A stretch of 64,000 bases of DNA from assembly GCA_910589675.1 (NCBI GenBank), contig CAJUTO010000006.1:1-64000 (forward strand). The letters are read 5' to 3'. The translations under genes and the position numbers were made by a program. Each line of letters opens with the position of its first letter. Position 1 is the first letter of the stretch. Of the stretch, positions 46,281 to 54,701 are shown in pieces. The notes beneath the pieces are model-generated. The model was not told the origin of the DNA. It made no database searches and was given only the letters and a program-made list of their open reading frames with translations. The stretch comes from an uncultured Lactobacillus sp. (lineage in GTDB: Bacteria > Bacillota > Bacilli > Lactobacillales > Lactobacillaceae).

Positions 46281-47219
46281 ATGAAAGTAATAACCTTAGA
46301 TTATCCTATTTCTGCACCTATCACGACTAAAAAGGTAATCTTAACGCTAGGTTTTTTTGATGGGGTGCATATTGGACATCAAAAACTCATTAAAGATGCT
46401 AAGCTAATAGCAGAACAAAAGCACTTACCATTAATGGTAATGACTTTTGATAAACATCCTAAAGAAATTTATAAAAACGATCATAAATTTGTCTATTTAG
46501 AAACTGAGCAAGAAAAAGAGCGTAAAATGGAGAAGCTGGGAGTAGATTACTTAGTAATTATTAAATTTACTAAAGAATTTAGCCAGCTTTCGCCTCAAGA
46601 TTTTGTTGATCAGGTGGTAATGAAACTCAAAGCTGATACAGTAGTCGTTGGTTTTGATTATACTTATGGCCCCAAAGATATTGCTAATGTAGAAAATCTA
46701 CCTAAATTTGCTAAAGATAGATTTAAAATTGTAGTGGAGCCAAAACAAGCAATAGATAAAATAAAAGTGGGATCTACTTATATTAGAAAAGCTATTCAGC
46801 ATGGAAATGTTGAACTAGCAGCTGAGTTACTTGGCCAGCCTTATGAAATTTCTGGCATTATTGTTCACGGATTCAGACGTGGACATAAAATTGGCTTTCC
46901 AACTGCTAATCTTGAAATTTCTGGCTCTAAAGTTTTACCAGCTGAGGGAGTTTATGCAACTAGAGCAAAGGTAAATGGAAAATGGCATGATGCTATGACT
47001 AGCGTTGGCTATAATGAAACTTTCAAAACAAATCATGGTTTGACAATTGAAACTAATATTTTTGATTTTGATGAAGAAGCCTATGGTAAGCCACTAACTT
47101 TAGCCTGGTACAAGTTTATCCGTAAAAATAAAAAGTTTTCTGGTATAGAAGAACTTTCACATCAATTAGATCAGGATAAGCGTGATATTAAACAATATTT
47201 TTATAAATTGAAAAACTAA
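46281..47219 (+). CDS. ribF: Riboflavin kinase / FAD synthetase
   Basis: This 312-residue bifunctional enzyme makes FMN and FAD. The N-terminal adenylyltransferase shows LGFFDGVHIGHQKLI near residues 24-38 and VVGFDYTYG. The C-terminal flavokinase shows GHKIGFPTANLE near residue 208 and GVYAT. It ends the rimP-ribF block. No terminator is evident immediately downstream; the next leader begins within 50 bases. Confidence 0.95.
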   Translation: MKVITLDYPISAPITTKKVILTLGFFDGVHIGHQKLIKDAKLIAEQKHLPLMVMTFDKHPKEIYKNDHKFVYLETEQEKERKMEKLGVDYLVIIKFTKEFSQLSPQDFVDQVVMKLKADTVVVGFDYTYGPKDIANVENLPKFAKDRFKIVVEPKQAIDKIKVGSTYIRKAIQHGNVELAAELLGQPYEISGIIVHGFRRGHKIGFPTANLEISGSKVLPAEGVYATRAKVNGKWHDAMTSVGYNETFKTNHGLTIETNIFDFDEEAYGKPLTLAWYKFIRKNKKFSGIEELSHQLDQDKRDIKQYFYKLKN

Positions 47220-47227
47220 TTTTAGGG

Positions 47228-47256
47228 TTACTTTTATATAATCTATGTGATAGAAT
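47228..47256 (+). promoter_or_regulatory. Candidate ABC-F promoter with inverted repeat
   Basis: TGATAGAAT (47248-47256) is an extended -10 with a poor -35 at 47228-47233. GATAGAA (47249-47255) and TTCTATC (47259-47265) form an inverted repeat over the -10 and start region. A TATAAT at 47237-47242 is an alternative. Transcription would start near 47263. Confidence 0.5.
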
Positions 47257-47300
47257 ATTTCTATCAATTGAAATTTAATATTTGAAAGAAGGTTACGCCG

Positions 47301-47312
47301 TTGCGTTTTTAA
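47301..47312 (+). CDS. Three-codon leader peptide (Met-Arg-Phe)
   Basis: TTG CGT TTT TAA is preceded by AAGAAGG (47286-47292) at 8 bases. It overlaps the first segment of the attenuator, exactly where a ribosome would block the anti-antiterminator. Such minimal leader ORFs are known upstream of antibiotic-resistance genes. Expression is inferred from position and ribosome site only. Confidence 0.55.
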   Translation: MRF

Positions 47313-47429
47313 TCTTGCAAAATAGCATAGTTGAATTTTAATAATTATTTTCTTTTATAAGGACAACTGTGCACTTTTGACAAGATTAAACGTAGATGGG
47401 GATCTTCTTTTTTTGCTTAACTAGGAGAA

Positions 47430-47462
47430 AGTCTACACTTGTCAAAAGTGTAGGCTTTTTTC
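47430..47462 (+). terminator. Attenuator terminator before ABC-F gene
   Basis: The 11-bp stem AGTCTACACTT / AAGTGTAGGCT, with one G-T pair and a 5-base loop, is followed by TTTTTT (47456-47461). It lies between the leader and the gene's GAGGTG ribosome site. Confidence 0.9.
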
Positions 47463-47476
47463 GTGAGGTGATTAAT

Positions 47477-48988
47477 ATGAGTAATATTAATATTTCAAAT
47501 CTTTCTTTTAGATATCAAGATAGCTCAGATAATATATTTAATAATTTAAATTTAGACTTGGATAGTAGTTGGAAATTAGGTTTAGTAGGAAGAAATGGAA
47601 GGGGAAAGACAACCTTCTTAAATCTTTTACGAGGTAATTTAAGGGGAACAGGAAAGATACAAGCTAAACTTGAATTTAACTATTTTCCACTTACTGTTAA
47701 TAATCAGGATCAATTAACTTTATATGCGCTGCAAGAACAAGTTTCATTTGAACAGTGGGAGCTTGAACGTGAATTAAATTTAATGAAAGTTGATCCTGAA
47801 CTTATTTGGCAGCCTTTTAATTCTTTAAGTGGTGGAGAACAGACTAAGATTTTGTTGGCACTATCCTTCATTAATAAAAATAGTTTTCCTTTAATTGATG
47901 AGCCCACCAATCATTTAGATGAAGACTCCAGAATGCAGGTTATAGCTTATTTACAACAACATTCTAATGGCTACATTGTGGTGAGTCACGATCGTGCTTT
48001 CTTAAATCAAGTAACAAACCATATCTTAGCAATTGAAAATACCGAAATTCATTTGTATCAGGGAAATTTTGCCAGTTATGAAGATACAAAGACAAAGCGA
48101 GATAAGTTTAATCAAGATAAGAATGAAAAACTTCAAGGTCAAATTAGAAGTTTGAACGAAAGTAGAAAGCGAGTAAAAGGATATTCTCTTCAATCAGAAA
48201 ACAATAAAAAAGCAAGTGCTCATAAAAATGAAATCCATGCATTCATTAATAAAGGTTTCTTTAGTCATAAAGCGGCTAAAATAATGAAAAGATCGAAGAA
48301 TCTTGAAAGAAGAATGGATAAGAATATTCAAGATAAAAAAGGCTTAATGACAAATATTGAGTCTATTTCTGAATTAGAAATGAACTTTCATCCCAACTAT
48401 CATGGAACTCTATTAGAAGCGCAGCATTTAGATCTTACAGTCCAAAATAAGAAATTGTTTGAAGATTTAAATTTAACTATTAAAAATCATGGGATTGTAG
48501 CTCTAGAAGGAAAAAATGGATCTGGAAAGTCTACATTTTTGAAAAATATTTTAAAACCAGATAAAAATGTGATTTCTAAAGGAAAGCTTGATATTGTTAA
48601 TGGCTTAAAGATATCATATTTACCACAAAATTTTATTGAATATTCTGGTACTTTATCTCAGTTTGCAGAAAAAGAAAAAATATCTTATGAAAATCTATTA
48701 AATATTCTTAGAAAAATGGGTTTTCCGAGAGAAAGCTTTGTCACAAAAATTGAAGAAATGAGTATGGGACAGCAAAAAAGAGTGGCGATTGCCAAATCAT
48801 TGGTAGAAGAAGCAGATATATATTTATGGGATGAGCCAGCTAATTATTTAGATGTGTTTAACCAGGATCAGTTAATTAACATGTTAAGAAAAGAACAACC
48901 GGCAATGCTATTAATTGAACATGATAAGTATTTTATTAGTCAGGTTACAGATAAACGAATAAAATTAGGAGATGTAAAAGCTAAATAA
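47477..48988 (+). CDS. ABC-F family ribosomal protection protein
   Basis: This 503-residue protein has two ATPase domains and no membrane segments, so it is an ABC-F factor acting on ribosomes. Domain 1 has Walker A GRNGRGKTT (38-46), LSGGEQTK and DEPTNHLD. Domain 2 has GKNGSGKST, MSMGQQKR and WDEPANYLD. The linker between (HKAAKIMKRSKNLERRMDK) fits the antibiotic-resistance subgroup resembling Lsa, Vga and VmlR, which dislodge lincosamides, pleuromutilins and streptogramin A. The drug range is inferred. The ATG at 47477 follows GAGGTG; an 81-base extension runs through the attenuator terminator and is rejected. Confidence 0.85.
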   Translation: MSNINISNLSFRYQDSSDNIFNNLNLDLDSSWKLGLVGRNGRGKTTFLNLLRGNLRGTGKIQAKLEFNYFPLTVNNQDQLTLYALQEQVSFEQWELERELNLMKVDPELIWQPFNSLSGGEQTKILLALSFINKNSFPLIDEPTNHLDEDSRMQVIAYLQQHSNGYIVVSHDRAFLNQVTNHILAIENTEIHLYQGNFASYEDTKTKRDKFNQDKNEKLQGQIRSLNESRKRVKGYSLQSENNKKASAHKNEIHAFINKGFFSHKAAKIMKRSKNLERRMDKNIQDKKGLMTNIESISELEMNFHPNYHGTLLEAQHLDLTVQNKKLFEDLNLTIKNHGIVALEGKNGSGKSTFLKNILKPDKNVISKGKLDIVNGLKISYLPQNFIEYSGTLSQFAEKEKISYENLLNILRKMGFPRESFVTKIEEMSMGQQKRVAIAKSLVEEADIYLWDEPANYLDVFNQDQLINMLRKEQPAMLLIEHDKYFISQVTDKRIKLGDVKAK

Positions 48989-49003
48989 TTAAAGGAGAAA
49001 AAA

Positions 49004-49630
49004 TTGGTATTTGACTATAAAAAAGAATATAAAGATTTATATTTTCCAAAAAAGAAGCCTGAATTAATAACTATTACTGAAATGAACTATCTAGCAGTTT
49101 CAGGAAGCGGGGATCCAAATAAAGAAGATGGAACATATAAAAATGCTCTAGAAATGCTGTATAGTGTCGCTTATACCATTAAAATGAGTAAAAAAGGAGA
49201 ACACAAAATCCTAGGTTATTTTGATTTTGTTGTTCCACCTCTTGAAGGTCTCTGGTGGATGAGGGATGATTCAAAAATCGACTACTCTCATAAAGAAAAC
49301 TTTTCTTGGATTTCAATGATTCGTTTACCCGACTTTGTTACTCCTAAAGAGTTGGATTGGGCAGTTAAAACTGCTAGTGAAAAGAAGAAAAAAGATTTCT
49401 CGAAAGTAAAATTTTTTAAATATAACGAAGGACTATGTGTCCAGCAAATGCATATTGGTAGTTATGATGACGAACCGACGACAATTGAAAATATGCATAA
49501 ATTTGTTAAGTCAGAAAATTATCAAATTGATATAAAAAATCCACGCTATCATCATGAAATATATTTAAGTGATCCGCGAAGAACTAGAGTAGATCGTGTA
49601 AGAACTGTAATCAGACTACCGATTAAATAA
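49004..49630 (+). CDS. GyrI-like small-molecule-binding domain protein
   Basis: This 208-residue protein resembles the GyrI-like family (COG4832) of single-domain small-molecule binders. Family-like features are ELITITEMNYLAVSGSGDPN near the start, EMLYSVAYTIKM, and PPLEGLWW near residue 80. No DNA-binding domain is present. TTG is the start, with an AAAGGAG site at 48991-48997. It begins 15 bases after the ABC-F gene, so both should be controlled by the same attenuator. The ligand is unknown. Confidence 0.75.
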   Translation: MVFDYKKEYKDLYFPKKKPELITITEMNYLAVSGSGDPNKEDGTYKNALEMLYSVAYTIKMSKKGEHKILGYFDFVVPPLEGLWWMRDDSKIDYSHKENFSWISMIRLPDFVTPKELDWAVKTASEKKKKDFSKVKFFKYNEGLCVQQMHIGSYDDEPTTIENMHKFVKSENYQIDIKNPRYHHEIYLSDPRRTRVDRVRTVIRLPIK

Positions 49631-49633
49631 ATT

Positions 49634-49662
49634 TGAGCAAGTACTAAGTACTTGCTTTTTTT
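49634..49662 (+). terminator. Terminator after GyrI-like gene
   Basis: GCAAGTA (49637-49643) and TACTTGC (49649-49655) form the stem around CTAAG, followed by T7. Confidence 0.88.
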
Positions 49663-49680
49663 GTTAAAAATCAAATTGAT

Positions 49681-49707
49681 TTAGCACTCTACTTGAACAA
49701 TTGCTAA
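49681..49707 (+). promoter_or_regulatory. CIRCE operator 1
   Basis: TTAGCACTC, nine bases, then AATTGCTAA. The left arm matches the HrcA-binding consensus perfectly and the right arm at seven of nine. The -35 lies in its centre. Confidence 0.75.
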
Positions 49708-49720
49708 AGTATGGTATTAT
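49693..49720 (+). promoter_or_regulatory. hrcA operon promoter
   Basis: TTGAAC (49693-49698) and TATTAT (49715-49720) are 16 bases apart, and TGG before the -10 makes it extended. The promoter is flanked by two CIRCE elements. Confidence 0.7.
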
Positions 49721-49728
49721 ATAAATTG

Positions 49729-49755
49729 TTAGCACAGAAGAAAGAAGAGTGCTAA
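49729..49755 (+). promoter_or_regulatory. CIRCE operator 2
   Basis: TTAGCACAG, nine bases, then GAGTGCTAA. Here the right arm is perfect and the left arm matches seven of nine. It lies in the early transcribed region before hrcA. Confidence 0.85.
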
Positions 49756-49771
49756 TGATGGGGGCGAGAAA

Positions 49772-50830
49772 ATGTTGACTGAACGGCAAGAACTTATTTT
49801 AAAGACTATTATTATGGACTTTACTCAGACACATGAGCCAGTAGGTTCCAAGACCGTGATGAATCAACTGCCTGTCAAGGTCTCCAGTGCAACGGTTCGA
49901 AATGAAATGGCGGTTTTGGAAGAGAAAGGGCTACTTGAAAAGACACACTCTTCAAGTGGACGAATTCCTTCTACTGCTGGCTATCGATACTATTTGGATC
50001 ATTTAATTAATCCAGTAAAAATACCAGCGTCTGTCTATAATCAAATTGTTTACCAGTTAGACCAACCCTTTCAACAAGTTAATGAAATTGTGCAGGAAGC
50101 TGCGAAGATTTTATCTGATTTGACTAACTATACAGCTTTTGCAGCAGGACCTGAAACCCATTCGGTAAAAGTTACGGGTTTTAGAATTGTTCCTCTATCT
50201 AGTCATCAAGTGATGGCCATTTTAGTCACTGATGATGGTAATGTAAAGAATCAAATTTATACTTTGCCTCATCACACTAACGGGGAAGAAATTGAAAAAG
50301 CTGTTCGATTGATTAATGATCAATTAGTTGGAAAATCACTTAGTTCAATTAATGAAGTATTACTCAAGCGAATTGCTGATCATCTTATTGCTCGAGGATC
50401 TGCACCGGAAATATTGGATCTCTTACAAGATGTCATTAAAGATGCGGCTAGTGAGCAAATGTATGTTGATGGTCAAATTAATCTTTTGAGTAATTATGAA
50501 AATGATGATTTAACCAAGATAAAATCACTTTATAAGTTAATTGATCAAAATGATGCACTTTCAAGTTTAATTGGTTTTAATCCTGAAGATGAACTGAAAA
50601 ATGATTCTAGTTCTAAAGTTCAGGTTAAATTAGGTTCAGAATTACCATCTGATTTACTTGAAAATTATAGCTTATTAACTGCACAATATAGTGTTGGAAA
50701 ATATGGTAAAGGAACAATTGCACTACTAGGGCCAACAAACATGCCATACTCGCAGATGATCGGATTACTCGAGTATTTTAGGAATGAACTAGCAAAGAAA
50801 TTGTTAGATTATTATGGTAGATTTAAGTAA
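49772..50830 (+). CDS. hrcA: Heat-inducible repressor HrcA
   Basis: HrcA represses class I heat-shock operons by binding CIRCE. The 352-residue protein begins [25 protein letters not shown], a winged-helix region, and includes [30 protein letters not shown] (in parts) near residues 37-66. It heads hrcA-grpE-dnaK and controls its own promoter through two CIRCE sites. The ATG follows a GGGGGCGAG stretch, an unremarkable ribosome site. Confidence 0.95.
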   Translation: MLTERQELILKTIIMDFTQTHEPVGSKTVMNQLPVKVSSATVRNEMAVLEEKGLLEKTHSSSGRIPSTAGYRYYLDHLINPVKIPASVYNQIVYQLDQPFQQVNEIVQEAAKILSDLTNYTAFAAGPETHSVKVTGFRIVPLSSHQVMAILVTDDGNVKNQIYTLPHHTNGEEIEKAVRLINDQLVGKSLSSINEVLLKRIADHLIARGSAPEILDLLQDVIKDAASEQMYVDGQINLLSNYENDDLTKIKSLYKLIDQNDALSSLIGFNPEDELKNDSSSKVQVKLGSELPSDLLENYSLLTAQYSVGKYGKGTIALLGPTNMPYSQMIGLLEYFRNELAKKLLDYYGRFK

Positions 50831-50841
50831 GGAGGTTAGCT

Positions 50842-51420
50842 GTGAGTAAAGAAGAGTTTCCGCATGAAAAAGATTTAAAGGACGAGGTGACCCCAGATAA
50901 GGCACCAAAAAAAGATCCAAAAGCAGCTCCGAAAGAGGAAGTTAAGGAAAATCCAGTAGAGAATTATGAAAAAGAAATTGCTGAATTAACTGCTAGAAAT
51001 AAGGATCTTGAAGATAAATACTTACGTAGTGAAGCTGAGATTCAAAATATGCAAGCGCGCTATGCAAAAGAACGTGCTCAGTTAATAAAATATGAGTCTC
51101 AAAGCCTAGCTAAAGAAGTTTTGCCAGCAATGGATAACTTGGAGCGAGCATTAGCTGTTAAAGCCGATGATGAAGCTGCTAAGCAACTCCAAAAGGGCGT
51201 TCAGATGACTCTTGATTCATTAGTTAAATCGATGAAAGATCAAGGAATTACTGAAATTAAAGCTGAGGGTAAAACTTTTGATCCTTCTCTTCATCAAGCT
51301 GTTCAAACTGTAGCAGCAGAAAATGATGAACAAAAAGATCGCGTAGTTAAAGTTTTACAAAAAGGATATCAATATAAAGATAGAACATTAAGACCAGCAA
51401 TGGTTGTAGTGGCTCAATAA
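50842..51420 (+). CDS. grpE: Nucleotide exchange factor GrpE
   Basis: GrpE releases ADP from DnaK. The 192-residue protein has a charged N-terminus rich in lysine and proline, a long coiled coil (about 40-95) and the C-terminal motif [15 protein letters not shown] with [18 protein letters not shown] is the start, with AAGGAGG at 50829-50835. Confidence 0.95.
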   Translation: MSKEEFPHEKDLKDEVTPDKAPKKDPKAAPKEEVKENPVENYEKEIAELTARNKDLEDKYLRSEAEIQNMQARYAKERAQLIKYESQSLAKEVLPAMDNLERALAVKADDEAAKQLQKGVQMTLDSLVKSMKDQGITEIKAEGKTFDPSLHQAVQTVAAENDEQKDRVVKVLQKGYQYKDRTLRPAMVVVAQ

Positions 51421-51437
51421 GAAAGGAAGTTCCATAT

Positions 51438-53312
51438 ATGTCAAAAGTTATTGGTATTGACTTAGGTACGACTAACTCTGCTGTTGCCGTACTTGAAGGT
51501 AAAGAACCTAAAATTATTACTAACCCAGAAGGTAACCGTACAACTCCTTCTGTAGTTGCTTTTAAAAATGGTGAAATTCAAGTTGGAGAAGTAGCTAAGC
51601 GTCAAGCAATCACTAACCCTAACACTATTGTTTCAATCAAGAGTCATATGGGTGAAGAAGGCTACAAAGTTAAAGTTGGCGATAAGGAATACACTCCACA
51701 AGAAATTTCAGCTTTCATTTTGCAATACATTAAGAAGTTCTCTGAAGACTATTTGGGTGAAAAGGTAACTGACGCAGTTATTACTGTTCCTGCTTATTTC
51801 AATGACGCACAACGTCAAGCTACTAAAGATGCTGGTAAAATTGCTGGCTTAAATGTTCAAAGAATTATCAATGAACCAACTGCTTCAGCTTTAGCATATG
51901 GTCTTGATAAAGATGAAAATGATGAAAAAGTATTAGTATACGATCTTGGTGGTGGTACTTTCGATGTTTCGATCTTGCAATTAGGTGATGGAGTCTTCCA
52001 AGTATTATCAACTAATGGTGATACTCACCTTGGTGGTGACGACTTTGACCAAAGAATTATGGATTGGTTAATCCAAAACTTTAAGGAAGAAAATGGTGTT
52101 GACTTATCTAACGATAAGATGGCACTACAACGTTTAAAGGATGCTGCAGAAAAGGCTAAGAAAGACTTATCTGGTGTTTCCTCAACTCACATTTCACTTC
52201 CATTCATTTCTGCTGGAGAAGCTGGTCCACTTCACCTTGAAGCTGATTTGACTCGTGCTAAGTTTGATGAATTAACTGATGATTTAGTTCAAAAGACTAA
52301 GGTAGCATTTGACAATGCTTTAAGTGATGCAGGTTTGACTGTAAATGATATTGACAAAGTTATTTTAAACGGTGGTTCAACTCGTATTCCTGCAGTTCAA
52401 AAGGCTGTTAAGGATTGGGCTGGAAAAGAACCAGATCACTCAATTAACCCTGATGAAGCTGTTGCTTTAGGTGCAGCAATTCAAGGTGGTGTTATCTCAG
52501 GTGATGTTAAGGACATTGTTTTACTTGATGTTACTCCATTATCACTTGGTATTGAAACTATGGGTGGTGTCTTCACTAAGTTAATTGACAGAAACACTAC
52601 TATTCCAACTTCAAAGAGCCAAATCTTTTCAACTGCAGCTGATAACCAACCAGCAGTAGATGTTCATGTTTTACAAGGTGAACGTCCAATGGCCGCTGAT
52701 GACAAGACCTTGGGACGCTTTGAATTAACTGATATTCCACCAGCACCACGTGGCGTTCCACAAATTCAAGTTACTTTTGATATCGATAAGAACGGTATTG
52801 TAAACGTATCTGCTAAGGATATGGGTACTGGTAAGGAACAAAAGATTACCATTAAGAGTTCTTCTGGTTTATCAGATGAAGAAATCAAGAAGATGCAAAA
52901 GGATGCTGAAGAGCATGCTGAAGAAGATAAAAAGCGTAAAGAAGAAGTTGATTTACGTAACGAAGTAGATCAATTAATCTTTACTACTGAAAAGACTTTA
53001 AAGGAAACTGAGGGTAAAGTTCCTGAAACTGAAACTAAGAATGTTCAAGATGCTTTAGATGCTTTGAAGAAGGCTCAAAAAGACAACAACTTGGATGAAA
53101 TGAAAGAAAAGAAAGAAGCTTTATCAAAGGCTGCTCAAGATTTAGCTGTTAAGCTTTACCAACAAAATGGTGGTGCTCAAGGTGCAGCTGGTCAAGCTGG
53201 CCCTCAAGGCCCACAAAATGGTGGTCAACCAAACAATGATAATGGCTCAGACAACGGTCAAGGTGGTTCAACTGTTGATGGAGACTTTCATAAGGTAGAC
53301 CCTGATAAGTAA
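51438..53312 (+). CDS. dnaK: Chaperone DnaK (Hsp70)
   Basis: DnaK is an ATP-driven chaperone for unfolded proteins. The 624-residue protein begins [18 protein letters not shown] and shows the phosphate motifs [13 protein letters not shown] and [14 protein letters not shown], and [13 protein letters not shown]. It has the deletion in the ATPase domain typical of Gram-positive DnaK. The C-terminal tail is rich in glycine and glutamine. A GAAAGGAAG site precedes the ATG. Confidence 0.97.
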   Translation: MSKVIGIDLGTTNSAVAVLEGKEPKIITNPEGNRTTPSVVAFKNGEIQVGEVAKRQAITNPNTIVSIKSHMGEEGYKVKVGDKEYTPQEISAFILQYIKKFSEDYLGEKVTDAVITVPAYFNDAQRQATKDAGKIAGLNVQRIINEPTASALAYGLDKDENDEKVLVYDLGGGTFDVSILQLGDGVFQVLSTNGDTHLGGDDFDQRIMDWLIQNFKEENGVDLSNDKMALQRLKDAAEKAKKDLSGVSSTHISLPFISAGEAGPLHLEADLTRAKFDELTDDLVQKTKVAFDNALSDAGLTVNDIDKVILNGGSTRIPAVQKAVKDWAGKEPDHSINPDEAVALGAAIQGGVISGDVKDIVLLDVTPLSLGIETMGGVFTKLIDRNTTIPTSKSQIFSTAADNQPAVDVHVLQGERPMAADDKTLGRFELTDIPPAPRGVPQIQVTFDIDKNGIVNVSAKDMGTGKEQKITIKSSSGLSDEEIKKMQKDAEEHAEEDKKRKEEVDLRNEVDQLIFTTEKTLKETEGKVPETETKNVQDALDALKKAQKDNNLDEMKEKKEALSKAAQDLAVKLYQQNGGAQGAAGQAGPQGPQNGGQPNNDNGSDNGQGGSTVDGDFHKVDPDK

Positions 53313-53335
53313 AAAGTTTTATAATTAAATCAAAC

Positions 53336-53370
53336 AAGAAAAGAACTGCGTGATTGTAGTTCTTTTCTTT
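53336..53370 (+). terminator. Terminator between dnaK and dnaJ
   Basis: AAGAAAAGAACT (53336-53347) and AGTTCTTTTCTT (53358-53369) form a perfect 12-bp stem with a 10-base loop and a T-rich end. dnaJ starts 22 bases later, so this probably lowers dnaJ relative to dnaK. Confidence 0.8.
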
Positions 53371-53391
53371 TATGAATAAAGGAGTTTTCAG

Positions 53392-54558
53392 ATGGCACAA
53401 CGTGATTATTATGATGTGCTGGGTGTTGATAAAAATGCTAGTGAAAGTGAAATTAGTAAGGCATATCGTAAACTAGCAAAAAAATATCACCCAGACTTAA
53501 ACCATGAACCTGGTGCTGAAGAAAAATACAAGGAAGTAAATGAAGCATATGAGGTTCTCCATGATAAACAGAAAAGAGCTCAGTATGACCAATTTGGCCA
53601 AGCAGGTGTAAATGGTCAAGGTGGCTTTGGTGGTCAAGGCTTTGGCGGTTTTGGCGGCCAAGGTGGATACTCATCTCAAGGCTTTGGTGATTTTGGCGAT
53701 ATTTTCGGTGATATCTTTGGTTCAGCATTTGGCGGAGGCAGAAGTCGTGTAGATCCAACTGCACCGCAAAAAGGTCAAGATTTAGATTATACAATGACGA
53801 TTGACTTTATGGATGCAATCAAGGGTAAAAAGACCGATATTACCTATACTAGAAGTGAAGTTTGTCCTACTTGTGACGGCTCTGGTGCTGAAAAAGGTAC
53901 TCATCCAATTACGTGTGATAAATGTCATGGAAGTGGGGTAATGACGGTAACTCGTCAAACACCACTCGGTGTTATTCAACAACAAACTACTTGTGACAAG
54001 TGCGGAGGACGCGGAACAATTATTGAACATCCATGTCAAACTTGCCATGGTCAGGGCACCGTCGACAAAAAGCAGACTCTTCAAGTTACTGTTCCAGCTG
54101 GTATTGATAATGGACAACAGATTCGTTTAAGTGGTCAAGGCGAAGCTGGAAAAAATGGTGGTCCTTACGGTGACTTGTACATTGTATTTAGAGTTAAACC
54201 AAGCAAAGAATTTAGAAGAAATGGTACAACTATCTATACTGAAGCTCCAATTTCATTTGCTCAAGCAGCTTTAGGAGATAAAATTCGTGTAAATACAGTT
54301 CATGGTCCAGTTGATTTAACTATTCCGGCAGGAACTCAACCTAATACTAACTTTAAATTACGTGGTCAAGGTGTACCAAAGATAAATGGTACAGGCAATG
54401 GAGACCAAGAAGTAACAGTTAAAGTAGTTATTCCAAAGAAGATAAATGATAAGCAGAAGGAAGCTTTGGTTGATTACGTTAAAGCTGGTGGCGGTAATAT
54501 TTCCCCACAAGAAAAGAATTTCTTCGAACGTTTAAAAGATAAGTTAAACGGAGAATAA
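53392..54558 (+). CDS. dnaJ: Chaperone DnaJ (Hsp40)
   Basis: DnaJ delivers substrates to DnaK and stimulates its ATPase. The J domain has the HPD motif (KKYHPDLN near residue 31). A glycine/phenylalanine-rich linker spans about residues 75-120. Four zinc-finger repeats follow: [24 protein letters not shown] and CQTCHGQG. An AAAGGAG site precedes the ATG. Confidence 0.97.
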   Translation: MAQRDYYDVLGVDKNASESEISKAYRKLAKKYHPDLNHEPGAEEKYKEVNEAYEVLHDKQKRAQYDQFGQAGVNGQGGFGGQGFGGFGGQGGYSSQGFGDFGDIFGDIFGSAFGGGRSRVDPTAPQKGQDLDYTMTIDFMDAIKGKKTDITYTRSEVCPTCDGSGAEKGTHPITCDKCHGSGVMTVTRQTPLGVIQQQTTCDKCGGRGTIIEHPCQTCHGQGTVDKKQTLQVTVPAGIDNGQQIRLSGQGEAGKNGGPYGDLYIVFRVKPSKEFRRNGTTIYTEAPISFAQAALGDKIRVNTVHGPVDLTIPAGTQPNTNFKLRGQGVPKINGTGNGDQEVTVKVVIPKKINDKQKEALVDYVKAGGGNISPQEKNFFERLKDKLNGE

Positions 54559-54562
54559 AAGT

Positions 54563-54607
54563 GAAAACGTATATCTCTATAAGTCTTGAGGTATGCGTTT
54601 TATTTTT
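54563..54607 (+). terminator. Terminator after dnaJ
   Basis: AAAACG (54564-54569) pairs with CGTTTT, with an imperfect upper stem (TATATCTC with GAGGTATG), followed by ATTTTTG. It ends the heat-shock operon. Confidence 0.65.
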
Positions 54608-54647
54608 GTAATAAATAATTACTTCAATAAAAATGTTGCATTAAGAA

Positions 54648-54677
54648 TTTTATCTAGTCGTAGGCCTTTGATATAAT
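54648..54677 (+). promoter_or_regulatory. lepA promoter
   Basis: TGATATAAT (54669-54677) is a perfect extended -10, with TTTATC (54648-54653) as a weak -35. Confidence 0.6.
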
Positions 54678-54701
54678 TAATAAAGCGAAAAGGGTGAGAA
54701 C

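Larger units (their letters stand above)
47263..47476 (+). promoter_or_regulatory. Ribosome-mediated attenuator leader of ABC-F gene
   Basis: Four segments compete. Segment 1 (47304-47333) pairs with segment 2 (47364-47392): TTTAATCTTG with CAAGATTAAA and GCATAGTTG with CAACTGTGC. Segment 2 (47370-47384) can instead pair over 15 bp with segment 3 (47438-47452). Segment 3 otherwise joins segment 4 as a terminator: AGTCTACACTT (47430-47440) with AAGTGTAGGCT (47446-47456) and T6. A three-codon upstream ORF covers the start of segment 1. A ribosome stalled there should free segment 2 and prevent termination. Confidence 0.8.

Noticed and set aside
47377..47424. A 15-codon upstream ORF starting at TTG 47377
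   Set aside because: Its nearest Shine-Dalgarno site is about 13 bases away. The three-codon ORF at 47301 has a better site and explains the folding logic, so this was not listed as a gene.
47396..47476. In-frame N-terminal extension of the ABC-F protein
   Set aside because: It would translate straight through the attenuator terminator, has no proper ribosome site, and adds residues not seen in ABC-F proteins. The ATG at 47477 with GAGGTG is clear.
49681..49755. A single giant CIRCE using TTAGCACTC at 49681 and GAGTGCTAA at 49747
   Set aside because: The spacing is 57 bases, against nine in CIRCE. Two separate imperfect elements with correct spacing explain both arms.
53620..53745. Short direct repeats of glycine codons
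   Set aside because: This is the glycine/phenylalanine linker normal for DnaJ, not a mobile or regulatory repeat.
53453..53794. Minus-strand ORF of 113 codons within dnaJ
   Set aside because: It is the antisense shadow of the J domain and glycine-rich linker, with a low-complexity histidine/leucine/glutamine composition.
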